Shown here one piece after another: positions 33,531-41,907 of a stretch of DNA of 64,000 nt (position 1 is its first letter; the number at the start of each line of letters is the position of its first letter). Origin of the DNA: UBA7662 sp943369355 (lineage in GTDB: Bacteria > Bacteroidota > Bacteroidia > UBA7662). Where the stretch lies: assembly GCA_943369355.1 (NCBI GenBank), contig CALRMX020000002.1:1-64000 (forward strand), in the 5' to 3' direction. A model generated the notes under the pieces. That model was not told the DNA's origin. It was given only the letters and a program-made list of their open reading frames with translations, and ran no database searches. A program made the translations under genes and the position numbers.

Positions 33531-34257
33531 AGTTTATGCCGCGTTCTTTTTTGATTTTTTCGTAGGCTTCGTTCACCTTTTGAAACTTCTCGTTGGCGGC
33601 TTTCTGCACATCTTCACCCAGGTGGGCTACTTTATCGGGATGGTATTTGGTTGCCATGCGGCGGTAAGCCTTTTTCAGTTCTTCGTCGCTTGCTTCGCGT
33701 TGCACTTCCAGAATTTGATAGGCATCGTCGGTATTGGCCACAAACATGGCTTTTATTGAAGTAAAATCAACCGGACGAATCCGCATCGACAAGGCCATTT
33801 GTTCGAGTAGTCGCAGTTCGCCCTCGTCAATTTTGCCATCGGCCTGTGCGATGCCAAAGAGGAGGTGCAGCAGCTCCAACCTCCCGGGATGATCCATATG
33901 CTGCGCGATTTGTCGGCACACTGGTATGGGGTCAAAGTCTTTTTCAACGATGTCGCGCAGCATGAGCGTCATGTCCTTGGCCCGTTCGATGCCGAAGTTG
34001 CGTTTTAAGAATTCCTTTACGTAGTCGAGTTCAGCCTTCACCACCCGGCCATCGGCCTTCATGACAGCGGCTGTAAGCACCAACAAACTCACGGTAAAAT
34101 CGGATGGCGTAGTTTCAGAGCCTTGGCTTGCCGGTCGGTTGCCGTCGCTCGAGCGGGCATCTACTGCGTTTCCCAATACAAAACCAATGATTGCACCTAT
34201 GGGCCCACCGAGCACCCAGCCCAGTCCGCCGCCCAGCCATTTGGCATACTGACTCAT
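33529..34257 (-). CDS. TerB/DjlA-like protein with C-terminal J domain
   Basis: About 242 residues from the ATG at 34257. The N-terminus carries a glycine-rich hydrophobic segment (G-G-G-L-G-W-V-L-G-G-P-I-G). A TerB-like helical domain spans about 55-165, with A-D-G-R-V-V-K-A-E and A-D-G-K-I-D-E-G-E, two repeats of an acidic metal-binding-like motif. The C-terminal J domain has the H-P-D signature in K-Y-H-P-D-K-V. This order is that of DjlA, a membrane-linked DnaK cochaperone. Confidence 0.9.
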   Translation of the reverse strand: MSQYAKWLGGGLGWVLGGPIGAIIGFVLGNAVDARSSDGNRPASQGSETTPSDFTVSLLVLTAAVMKADGRVVKAELDYVKEFLKRNFGIERAKDMTLMLRDIVEKDFDPIPVCRQIAQHMDHPGRLELLHLLFGIAQADGKIDEGELRLLEQMALSMRIRPVDFTSIKAMFVANTDDAYQILEVQREASDEELKKAYRRMATKYHPDKVAHLGEDVQKAANEKFQKVNEAYEKIKKERGIN

Positions 34258-34422
34258 GCAGCGAAAATACAACCTTCGTTGGCAAATTGAGGGCGGTGAA
34301 TTCCAAACTTTTGGTAAGACTTTATCCCTGTGATCTATCAGCCCACTCAGGTCGAGAACAACATCCTCTTAGCGTATTTGAAGTTTCAACAAGACAAAGG
34401 CTGCAAGGCGAAAGTGCTGCAG

Positions 34423-34430
34423 TATTTTTG
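34423..34430 (+). promoter_or_regulatory. -7 box of the M3 peptidase gene
   Basis: TATTTTTG (TAnnTTTG) lies 19 nt before the ATG at 34450 and inside the longer open frame, which supports the shorter protein. Confidence 0.5.
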
Positions 34431-34449
34431 TGCGTTAATCTTCCCCGCT

Positions 34450-36174
34450 ATGCCGCAATTGATTCACTTACCGAAAAAACGTCAGTTTTTGCCTGCCGAT
34501 CTCCAACTCAACCGATGGGACGAGCTTGAGCCGTTTTTTATGGATTTGGAACAGCGAGAACTTAACGATTTAGCGGCACTAGAAAGGTGGATGGCCGACC
34601 GGAGTGAGTTGGAAGCATTTCTCGATGAGGACTTGGCCTGGCGTTATATACGCATGACCTGCGATACCGAAAATACCGAGAAGCGAGAGGCTTACGAACT
34701 TTTTATCCGCGACATTTTTCCTGGAGCTGCACCTTACGATGACCGTTTGAACCGAAAGTTGCTTGCTGCTTCTAACCTCAGTTCGGTAAACTATCCGGGC
34801 TTTGGCTTGTACCTGAAGCGTGTGCAGTCGGCAGTAGCCCTGTACCGTGAAGAGAATGTGTCGCTGCAAGCCCAGCAAAAGCAACTCGAAAGCGAGTATG
34901 GAGCCGTGGTGGGCGCCATGACGATTCGCTGGGAAGGCCAAGAGTATACCTTACCTCAAGCCGCCCAGCTTCTTAAAAGCGACAATCGGGCGCAGCGGGA
35001 AGCCGTGTATCACCTCATGGCCGAACGAAGGCGTGCCGACCAAGCGCGACTCGACGATTTATTGACCAAACTCATCGCCTTACGAACCCAAATTGCAAAA
35101 AATGCGGGTTTCGCGAATTATCGTGATTATCGTTTTGCCGAACTCAATCGCTTTGACTATACCGCGCAAGATTGTTTCGATTTTCATGATGCCATCCGAC
35201 TTGGGGTGGTGCCCATCAAGGCCGCTTTTGATGCACACAAAAAGCAGGAACTCGGCTTGGAGCAGTTGCGTCCATGGGATTTAGATGCCGAGCCTCAAGG
35301 TCGAGCCCCACTAAAGCCCTTTACCGACCAGCGCGACCTCATCCATAAAAGCATCGCCGCCTTTTCGGCCATCGACCCTTACTTTGGCGATTGCCTCTAC
35401 ACCATGGACCAGCTCGGGCATTTCGATTTGGAATCGAGGAAAGGAAAGGCGCCAGGCGGTTACAATTACCCATTGATGGAAACGGGAGCACCCTTCATTT
35501 TTATGAACGCCGCCAGCAGCATGAGCGACCTAGAAACCATGATGCACGAAGGGGGACACGCCATCCATTCGTTTTTGAGCAAGGATTTACCCCTGCGAGC
35601 CTTTAAGGAATTGCCTTCTGAAGTAGCCGAGTTGGCCTCGATGTCGATGGAGCTCATCTCTATGGATCAATACCCTCAATTTTTTGGGCAAAAAGAGGAG
35701 CTAGATCGTGCACGTTACGAACAATTACAGCGAGCGCTAAGTGTGTTGCCCTGGATTGCCAATGTAGATGCCTTTCAGCATTGGTTGTACCTAAACCCCA
35801 ACCATACCGTTGCCGAGCGGCATGCCGAATGGGCACGTTTGTTCAAAGCGTACGGTTCACCAGAAGTAGCTTGGAGCGGCCTGGAAGCCAATATTGGTTT
35901 ACGTTGGCAATCGCAGCTGCACATTTTTGAAGTGCCCTTTTATTACATCGAATATGGCTTTGCTCAATTAGGAGCCTTAGCCGTTTGGAAAAAGTACACT
36001 GAAAATCCCGCGCAAGCCCTCGGCGATTATAAAAAAGCTCTTTCCCTGGGGTATACCGCATCCATTCCCGAGGTATATGCAGCAGCGGGCATCGCATTCG
36101 ACTTTCGTAGCGATTACTTGAAGACCTTGCTAGAATTCACCCAAAATGAAATTAACAAGGTCCTGAAGTCCTGA
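34450..36174 (+). CDS. pepF: M3 family oligoendopeptidase
   Basis: A 574-residue zinc peptidase that degrades short peptides in the cytoplasm. The zinc site is H-E-G-G-H in M-M-H-E-G-G-H-A-I-H, with the third ligand Glu in P-S-E-V-A-E. The frame is open to 34330, but the first 40 residues look unrelated and a promoter box lies within them, so the ATG at 34450 is chosen. The C-terminal Y-x-E-Y-G-F-A-Q-L-G and Y-A-A-A-G segments are family-typical. Confidence 0.9.
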   Translation: MPQLIHLPKKRQFLPADLQLNRWDELEPFFMDLEQRELNDLAALERWMADRSELEAFLDEDLAWRYIRMTCDTENTEKREAYELFIRDIFPGAAPYDDRLNRKLLAASNLSSVNYPGFGLYLKRVQSAVALYREENVSLQAQQKQLESEYGAVVGAMTIRWEGQEYTLPQAAQLLKSDNRAQREAVYHLMAERRRADQARLDDLLTKLIALRTQIAKNAGFANYRDYRFAELNRFDYTAQDCFDFHDAIRLGVVPIKAAFDAHKKQELGLEQLRPWDLDAEPQGRAPLKPFTDQRDLIHKSIAAFSAIDPYFGDCLYTMDQLGHFDLESRKGKAPGGYNYPLMETGAPFIFMNAASSMSDLETMMHEGGHAIHSFLSKDLPLRAFKELPSEVAELASMSMELISMDQYPQFFGQKEELDRARYEQLQRALSVLPWIANVDAFQHWLYLNPNHTVAERHAEWARLFKAYGSPEVAWSGLEANIGLRWQSQLHIFEVPFYYIEYGFAQLGALAVWKKYTENPAQALGDYKKALSLGYTASIPEVYAAAGIAFDFRSDYLKTLLEFTQNEINKVLKS

Positions 36175-36267
36175 TTTTCAACAAGATTTGATTCAAAATA
36201 TTTAATAGTGCTTTAATTCAAGCATCCGAGCAATACGGTAATTTAGACTCATCTAAACCCAACCCCT

Positions 36268-38064
36268 ATGCTTCGGAAAATTACTGCAGCGAGCATCTTT
36301 GTTTTTATTTTATTATTCGGTTATCAGATAGCCAGAACCAATTCGGGAGGGCCTCCTGGTAACAACCTTACCGGAGCACCCGGTGAAGGAAATTGTACTA
36401 GCTGCCACAACACATTTGCATTAAACAGTGGCACTGCAACGCGTACGCTTGTATTGAATAACGACCCTACAATTACGACCTATACCCCAGGACAAACCTA
36501 CACGGTAACTTATACGATAAGTGCAGTGGCCCAGCTGTATGGATTTCAAGCAACCGTTAAACGGGCTAATGGAACCGCAGCGGGACAATTGATTAATTCT
36601 AACCCTAACCAAACTTCGCTTAGCGGGAACTATATCTCCCATAATTCGGGAGGAACAGCGCCCACTTCTACGAATCAGCGAGTTTACAGCTGGAGCTGGA
36701 CTGCTCCCGCAGCAGGTGCAGGAACAGCCACTTTTTATGTAGCCGCTAACGCTGCCGACGGCAATAGCGGTTCCAGTGGGGACCGTATTTACACCAACAG
36801 CTTTGTTTTCACCGAAGGAGTAGCAGCACCCTCAATTGCAGCCGCTACATTTACACCAACTGCCGTATGTACCGGTTCGCAGCTCACTGTGAATTTTACT
36901 ATTACGGGCACATTCAACAGCGGTAACATATTTACAGCCGAGCTGAGTTCGTCGAGTGGAAGTTTTGCGAGCCCCACCAGTATTGGAACCATCACCAGCA
37001 CCACAGCTGGTGCTATAACTGCTACCATCCCCACTTCAGCGGTAGCTGGTGTAGGTTATCGCATCCGTATTGTTTCAAGCAACCCAGTGAGCACGGGTAC
37101 CGCAAGCACTACATTCAGCATTTCGGTACCTGCAGCAGCACCCACCTTGACATTCGATGGTCGCACCATCTCGGCCAGCGGCAGTGGTACATACACCTGG
37201 TTCCGCGACGGGAATACCATCGCCGGTGCTACTACTTCCACCTTCGTTCCAACACAAGCAGGTGCTTATACTGCGGGCATCTCCAATTCAGGGTGTTCGC
37301 CAAGCATTTCGCAAGCCGTTAACATCACTGCAGGGTTTGCAAGCATTGTTGCACCTGCAGCACAATATTGTGCAGGCAGTAGCACACAAATTGGTTTTAC
37401 TACCTTTGGCACCTTTGGCGGTGGTAACAGTTTTAGTGTAGAGCTCATCAATGCCCAAAACCAAGTAACACCTCTCACCGTCGCAACTCAAACTGCTACC
37501 ACGGTTACCGTTCAGCTGCCCAATACTGCTGGTACTGGCTTTAAAATTCGCGTGAAGTCGAGCACCCCTGTGGCAATGACCGCCGAAAGTGCGGCATTTA
37601 CTTTGGTGGCTGCCCCGGCTGAGCCTACCATTTCACAAACTGGCTTTGTGCTGAGCTCTTCGGCTACATCGGGCAATAGTTGGTTTAAAGATGGTGTAGC
37701 CATTCCGAACGCAACCGGTCAAACCTATACCGTGACACAAAACGGTAACTACTTTGTGAACGTGACACAAAACGGCTGTGTTTCGCCAAATAGCGATACC
37801 ATTAGCATCAACAATGTGAGTGTAGTAGAAGAGGCGCTAAATTCAGCACGTATTTATCCTAACCCAGCCGTGGGTTCTTTCGTTATCGAAAGCAGTAGCA
37901 CACTCGCGGTGGAGCTAATCGATCTTCACGGACGTAGCGTAAAGCAACTTCGTGTGGAGCCAGGCAAAACGACAGTTCAGTTGGATGAGCTTGCGGCTGG
38001 TCTTTACCTTGTGCGCTTGCAACAGGGAACAGCCCAACGCCAGCTACGTTTGGTAGTTGAATAA
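36268..38064 (+). CDS. Secreted CxxCH (choice-of-anchor V) protein with T9SS type A sorting domain
   Basis: A 598-residue protein with an N-terminal hydrophobic segment (I-F-V-F-I-L-L-F-G-Y). It then has G-A-P-G-E-G-N-C-T-S-C-H, a CxxCH motif that could hold a haem c. This layout, with the following beta domain, is that of the 'choice-of-anchor V' family. Two Ig-like repeat units follow, each beginning near A-x-Y/V-C-x-G-S and ending with an F-x-x-x-G-x-x-I-P/A-N/G-A pattern. The last 75 residues form a type A sorting domain (I-Y-P-N-P-A-V-G-S-F, L-I-D-L-H-G-R-S-V). Haem attachment is inference. Confidence 0.85.
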   Translation: MLRKITAASIFVFILLFGYQIARTNSGGPPGNNLTGAPGEGNCTSCHNTFALNSGTATRTLVLNNDPTITTYTPGQTYTVTYTISAVAQLYGFQATVKRANGTAAGQLINSNPNQTSLSGNYISHNSGGTAPTSTNQRVYSWSWTAPAAGAGTATFYVAANAADGNSGSSGDRIYTNSFVFTEGVAAPSIAAATFTPTAVCTGSQLTVNFTITGTFNSGNIFTAELSSSSGSFASPTSIGTITSTTAGAITATIPTSAVAGVGYRIRIVSSNPVSTGTASTTFSISVPAAAPTLTFDGRTISASGSGTYTWFRDGNTIAGATTSTFVPTQAGAYTAGISNSGCSPSISQAVNITAGFASIVAPAAQYCAGSSTQIGFTTFGTFGGGNSFSVELINAQNQVTPLTVATQTATTVTVQLPNTAGTGFKIRVKSSTPVAMTAESAAFTLVAAPAEPTISQTGFVLSSSATSGNSWFKDGVAIPNATGQTYTVTQNGNYFVNVTQNGCVSPNSDTISINNVSVVEEALNSARIYPNPAVGSFVIESSSTLAVELIDLHGRSVKQLRVEPGKTTVQLDELAAGLYLVRLQQGTAQRQLRLVVE

Positions 38065-38082
38065 CCGAATTATGATTAAGCT

Positions 38083-38112
38083 AGCCCGTGTTGAAAAGAC
38101 ACGGGCTTTTTT
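38083..38112 (+). terminator. Terminator after the CxxCH protein gene
   Basis: A 9-bp stem (38083-38091 with 38099-38107) and 7-nt loop are followed by six T. Confidence 0.92.
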
Positions 38113-38136
38113 GTTTAGAAGCCTTTTATTTGCAGT

Positions 38137-38745
38137 ATGAAAATAATTTGCGTCGGCCGCAACTATGCCGATCATGCCCGTGAGCTTAAAAACGATGTGC
38201 CATCATCACCGGTAATCTTTTTAAAACCAGATACGGCCTTGTTGAAAGATGGTAAACCCTTTTACTTGCCCGATCATCTCGGAGAGATTCATCATGAGCT
38301 AGAGCTTGTACTCCGCATTTGCAAAAACGGGAAACACATCAGCGAAAAATTTGCGCCCGATTATTACGATCAAATTGGACTGGGCATCGACTTTACGGCA
38401 CGCACACTGCAAAATGAACTTAAAACCAAGGGCTTGCCGTGGGAACTCGCTAAAGCATTCGATTCCTCGGCGGTATTGGGCGATTTAGTCCCAAAAAACG
38501 AATTAGCAGCAGGCAACTGGGAACTCGAACTGCGTATTAATGATGAACCTCGTCAGCATGGAAATACAGCCGACATGCTGTTTTCGTTCAATCACATCAT
38601 AAGCTTTGTGTCGCGCTACTTCAGTTTAAGGCAAGGCGATCTTATTTATACAGGCACACCAGCTGGAGTTGGTCCCGTTCGGATTGGTGACCGTTTGGTA
38701 GGCAAACTCAACGGGAAACAGCTACTCGACTTTGAAGTAAGATAA
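38137..38745 (+). CDS. Fumarylacetoacetate hydrolase family protein
   Basis: A 202-residue metal-dependent C-C hydrolase or decarboxylase of the FAH family. Visible are the C-V-G-R-N-Y-A-D-H-A-R start, F-L-K-P-D-T-A, the metal site H-H-E-L-E-L-V, and G-I-D-F-T-A-R with the partner acid D. It ends with Y-T-G-T-P-A-G-V. The length fits oxaloacetate decarboxylase or acylpyruvase (FAHD1-like) members; the substrate cannot be fixed. It stands alone. Confidence 0.9.
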   Translation: MKIICVGRNYADHARELKNDVPSSPVIFLKPDTALLKDGKPFYLPDHLGEIHHELELVLRICKNGKHISEKFAPDYYDQIGLGIDFTARTLQNELKTKGLPWELAKAFDSSAVLGDLVPKNELAAGNWELELRINDEPRQHGNTADMLFSFNHIISFVSRYFSLRQGDLIYTGTPAGVGPVRIGDRLVGKLNGKQLLDFEVR

Positions 38746-38925
38746 TACTGATGGTATGGAGTACGACCGCAATTGGACGAGTATTGAACAATGTACTAAA
38801 CGTTAGCCTTAAGCGTATTTTCCGGATATACGCAGAAGTGGTATAAACAGTCAAATTTGTCCCCTTCTTCTTCAACGTTCAAGCAGTCTTTCACTTTTAG
38901 ATAACACCATAAGCTCGAATACTAA

Positions 38926-38948
38926 CAAAAAACCGGCTCTCGCCGGTT
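38926..38948 (-). terminator. Terminator of the enoyl-CoA hydratase gene
   Basis: On the reverse strand, a 7-bp AACCGGC/GCCGGTT stem (38931-38937 with 38942-38948) with a 4-nt loop is followed by a T-run (complement of the A-run 38926-38932). Confidence 0.88.
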
Positions 38949-38952
38949 GTAT

Positions 38953-39732
38953 TTACTTTCCTGTAAATGCTGGTTTTCGTTTTTCATTGAACGCCTGCAC
39001 TCCCTCTTTGTAGTCGGAGCTATTCCCTGCTATTTGTTGACATTGTGCTTCGTAATCAAGCATCGTGTCTAAATCGCTATGAAAGCTCTTGTTGAGCATC
39101 TTTTTCATCAAAGCAATCGCCTTGGTGGGTGCTGTGCGGTAATAATCGGTGTATTGCGCTACAGCCGCGTCTAGCTCGGCATCGGGCACAACTTTATTGG
39201 CTATACCCCATTCGTAGGCTTGCTGCGCCGAAATTCGACTCGCCATGGTACTCATTTCAAATGCACGGGCCGACCCCACTAGGCGAGGCAAAAAATAAGA
39301 CGAGCCGCTATCGAGCACGAGGCCAACGTTTACGAATACTTCAATGAATTTTGCACTTTCGGCAGCTACCACTAAATCGCACGCCAAGGCCAAGGAACAA
39401 CCAGCACCGGCAGCAACGCCATTTACTCGTGCAATAATGGGTTTTGGTAAATTGCGCATGGCCCGAATGATGGGGTTGTAGCGTTTGTGTAACGACTCTT
39501 CTAAGCTCCGCTTTTCTGCACCCGCAATGGCTTTGAGATCTTGTCCCGAACAAAAGGCCTTACCAGCACCGGTTAACACCACCACCCTCACCTCGTCGTT
39601 TTTCGCCACTTGTTTAAAGGCATCCTGCAGTTCGTAGCTCTGTTCGTCGTTAAAGGCATTAAATACGTCGGGTCGGTTAAGTGTAATGGTACCTACCCCA
39701 TTTTCGACGGTTAGCAGTATGCTGTTGTACAT
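38953..39732 (-). CDS. Enoyl-CoA hydratase/isomerase family protein, PaaG-like
   Basis: A 259-residue crotonase-fold protein. Oxyanion-hole motifs are A-F-C-S-G-Q-D-L and G-V-A-A-G-A-G-C-S-L-A-L-A-C-D. The segment L-V-L-D-S-G-S-S-Y-F-L-P-R has the PaaG-type Asp in place of the hydratase Glu. This suggests an isomerase such as the ring epoxide/oxepin isomerase of phenylacetate degradation, or a delta3-delta2-enoyl-CoA isomerase. No other paa gene is nearby, so the pathway is open. It is followed by its own terminator. Confidence 0.88.
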   Translation of the reverse strand: MYNSILLTVENGVGTITLNRPDVFNAFNDEQSYELQDAFKQVAKNDEVRVVVLTGAGKAFCSGQDLKAIAGAEKRSLEESLHKRYNPIIRAMRNLPKPIIARVNGVAAGAGCSLALACDLVVAAESAKFIEVFVNVGLVLDSGSSYFLPRLVGSARAFEMSTMASRISAQQAYEWGIANKVVPDAELDAAVAQYTDYYRTAPTKAIALMKKMLNKSFHSDLDTMLDYEAQCQQIAGNSSDYKEGVQAFNEKRKPAFTGK

Positions 39733-39742
39733 AAAGTGAATT

Positions 39743-40345
39743 TTAAACGAGACAAATATACAGACTCAACATGCCGAGTGCATAGCCAGCGTAAATCTGC
39801 GCAGGAGTATGCGCATGAAGCAGTAGTCGACTGGTCCCAACCAGACCTGTGAGTAAAACCACACCAGCAAATACGGGCAATAATGGGCGCTGAAAACTCC
39901 CTGAGAGTGCCAACAAAAGACCTAATGCCCCTCCCATGGCTATCGCGTGGGCACTTATCTTCCACCTAAAATTGATGAAATAGGCCGCTAGTACCGAAAC
40001 AAGAGCACCTAATACGCTATTGGTTATAAAAGGTGCCAGTTGAAGATTGCGAAAATTGTAAAACAAAACCGCTAAACAAACTGCATTGATGAGGTAAGGC
40101 AAGCTGCGTTGGCTCCTTTCGCTCACCATGATATCGCTCACTTGTTTACCCCAAATAAGCAGAAGTACCGCCCCAATAGGCAAAACGGAGCTAATCAGAA
40201 ATAACTGCAACAGAATATAAAGCTGCACTTCGTTCGTGTAATAAAACGATTCGGCGGGTTGTAGCCAAAATGCCAGAGCACCCAAGTAAGTGGGCAAAAA
40301 AAGCGGGTGAAACATCCCCGAGATAAAAAGGGCAATGGTTCGCAT
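39743..40345 (-). CDS. PAP2-like integral membrane protein
   Basis: A 200-residue protein with about six membrane helices. The segment K-I-S-A-H-A-I-A-M-G-G and the later R-L-L-L-H-A-H-T-P-A-Q-I-Y-A-G resemble motifs 2 and 3 of PAP2 phosphatases, with both His present, but motif 1 (KxxxxxxRP) is not clear. It may act on lipid or undecaprenyl phosphates, or may have lost activity. Its start overlaps the rpoN stop by one base. Confidence 0.75.
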   Translation of the reverse strand: MRTIALFISGMFHPLFLPTYLGALAFWLQPAESFYYTNEVQLYILLQLFLISSVLPIGAVLLLIWGKQVSDIMVSERSQRSLPYLINAVCLAVLFYNFRNLQLAPFITNSVLGALVSVLAAYFINFRWKISAHAIAMGGALGLLLALSGSFQRPLLPVFAGVVLLTGLVGTSRLLLHAHTPAQIYAGYALGMLSLYICLV

Positions 40346-41826
40346 CAGAGTTCTTTACGCAAACGTGCCACCGGCAAACCGAGCTGTTCGCGGTATTTGG
40401 CCACCGTACGCCTTGCGATATTGTAGCCCTTTTCATTGAGCAACTGCATGAGCTTATCGTCTGACAAAGGATTTTTCTTCTTTTCAGCAGCAATCAAGTC
40501 GCTCAATATTTTCTTTACCTCTTTGCTCGAAGCTTCTTCGCCCGAGTCGGTCATGATGCCTTCGCTGAAAAAGCTTTTTAAGAGAAAAGTGCCAAATTCG
40601 GTTTGCACATATTTACTGTTGGCTACCCGCGAAATCGTACTGATATCGAGATGCACCACATCGGCAATATCTTTTAAAATCATGGGCTTAAGCTTCGCTT
40701 GGTCGCCAGTAAGAAAATAACTGTACTGATGCTGCATGATGGCTTCCATGGTGCTCAGAAGTGTATGCTGGCGCTGCTTTACGGCATCGATAAACCATTT
40801 GGCTGAGTCGAGTTTTTGTTTCACAAAACTCACCGCCTCCTTCATCTTCTTGTCTTTCTTTTCCGCTTTCTCGTAATGGCGGAGCATGTCTTTGTAGGTT
40901 TCACTGATACGCAATTCTGGAGCATTCCTAGAATTAAGTCGTAACTGCAGCTCACCGTCTTCGTTATGGATGATAAAATCGGGTATTACTTGCAAAGCCT
41001 TGCTATTGTCTTGCGCCGTATTCCCGGGACGAGGATTTAAGCGGATAATCTCCTGGTGTGCCAAGCGCATACTCTCTTCATCGAGGCCTAGTACGCGAGC
41101 GATTTTGTCGAAATGTTTACGGGTATACTCGTCGAAATATTTGCTTACAATGCTGATGGCGTGGTTAACCGATAGGCTCTGCTTTTTTCGTTTCAGCTGC
41201 AACACCAAACATTCTTGTAAATCACGGGCACCTACGCCTGCAGGATCAAACTTTTGAATTTCGACCAACATGGCTTCAATTTCAGGCAGTTCACAATTGA
41301 TGTTTGCTGTAAAGGCCAAATCATCGCCCACACTCTCCAATGGTCGACGCAAGTAACCATCTTCGTCGATACTGCCCACCAACTGCCGCCCAATGATAAA
41401 CTGTTTTTCTGTGAGCTCGAGCATATCGAGCTGGTCCATCAGTTGATCGTGGAAGCTATTTACCACAACCACTGCTGGCCGTAAATCCTTGTCCTCGTCG
41501 TCGGGTGAGTAATTGTTATCGTCGTATTTATACGAAGGCGTATCATCTTCGAGGTATTCGCTTACATCTATATCGTCGGCCGACGATTCTTCGCTATACT
41601 CGTCGGGTTCGGTATTGTCAAATTCCCGATCGTCGTCTAAATCGCTGTACTCGTCCTTGACTTCATACTCTTCGTACTGCCCTTCTTCAAGTGCGGGGTT
41701 TTCTTCCAATTCTTCCTTCACACGCTGTTCGAGCATAGCAGTGGGCACCTGCAGCAGCTTAATAAACTGAATTTGCTGAGGCGATAATTTTTGCAGAAGT
41801 TTTTGCTGAAGCGATTGCTTGAGCAT
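40345..41826 (-). CDS. rpoN: RNA polymerase sigma-54 factor
   Basis: A 493-residue alternative sigma factor. Region I is Q/L-rich at the start (L-K-Q-S-L-Q-Q-K-L-L-Q-K-L-S-P-Q-Q-I). Region II is strongly acidic (about 45-110). The core-binding and DNA-binding parts follow, ending with the RpoN box A-R-R-T-V-A-K-Y-R and the E-Q-L-G tail. It needs an AAA+ activator with a -24/-12 promoter; I found no clear TGGCAC-N5-TTGC site in this window. Confidence 0.96.
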   Translation of the reverse strand: MLKQSLQQKLLQKLSPQQIQFIKLLQVPTAMLEQRVKEELEENPALEEGQYEEYEVKDEYSDLDDDREFDNTEPDEYSEESSADDIDVSEYLEDDTPSYKYDDNNYSPDDEDKDLRPAVVVVNSFHDQLMDQLDMLELTEKQFIIGRQLVGSIDEDGYLRRPLESVGDDLAFTANINCELPEIEAMLVEIQKFDPAGVGARDLQECLVLQLKRKKQSLSVNHAISIVSKYFDEYTRKHFDKIARVLGLDEESMRLAHQEIIRLNPRPGNTAQDNSKALQVIPDFIIHNEDGELQLRLNSRNAPELRISETYKDMLRHYEKAEKKDKKMKEAVSFVKQKLDSAKWFIDAVKQRQHTLLSTMEAIMQHQYSYFLTGDQAKLKPMILKDIADVVHLDISTISRVANSKYVQTEFGTFLLKSFFSEGIMTDSGEEASSKEVKKILSDLIAAEKKKNPLSDDKLMQLLNEKGYNIARRTVAKYREQLGLPVARLRKEL

Positions 41827-41907
41827 AGTACTTGGTTTCTACAGGCTAAAATACGATTTGAACCCACATTTGCCTATTTTAGCGCGATTTTAAAAGTGTA
41901 AGTCTTT

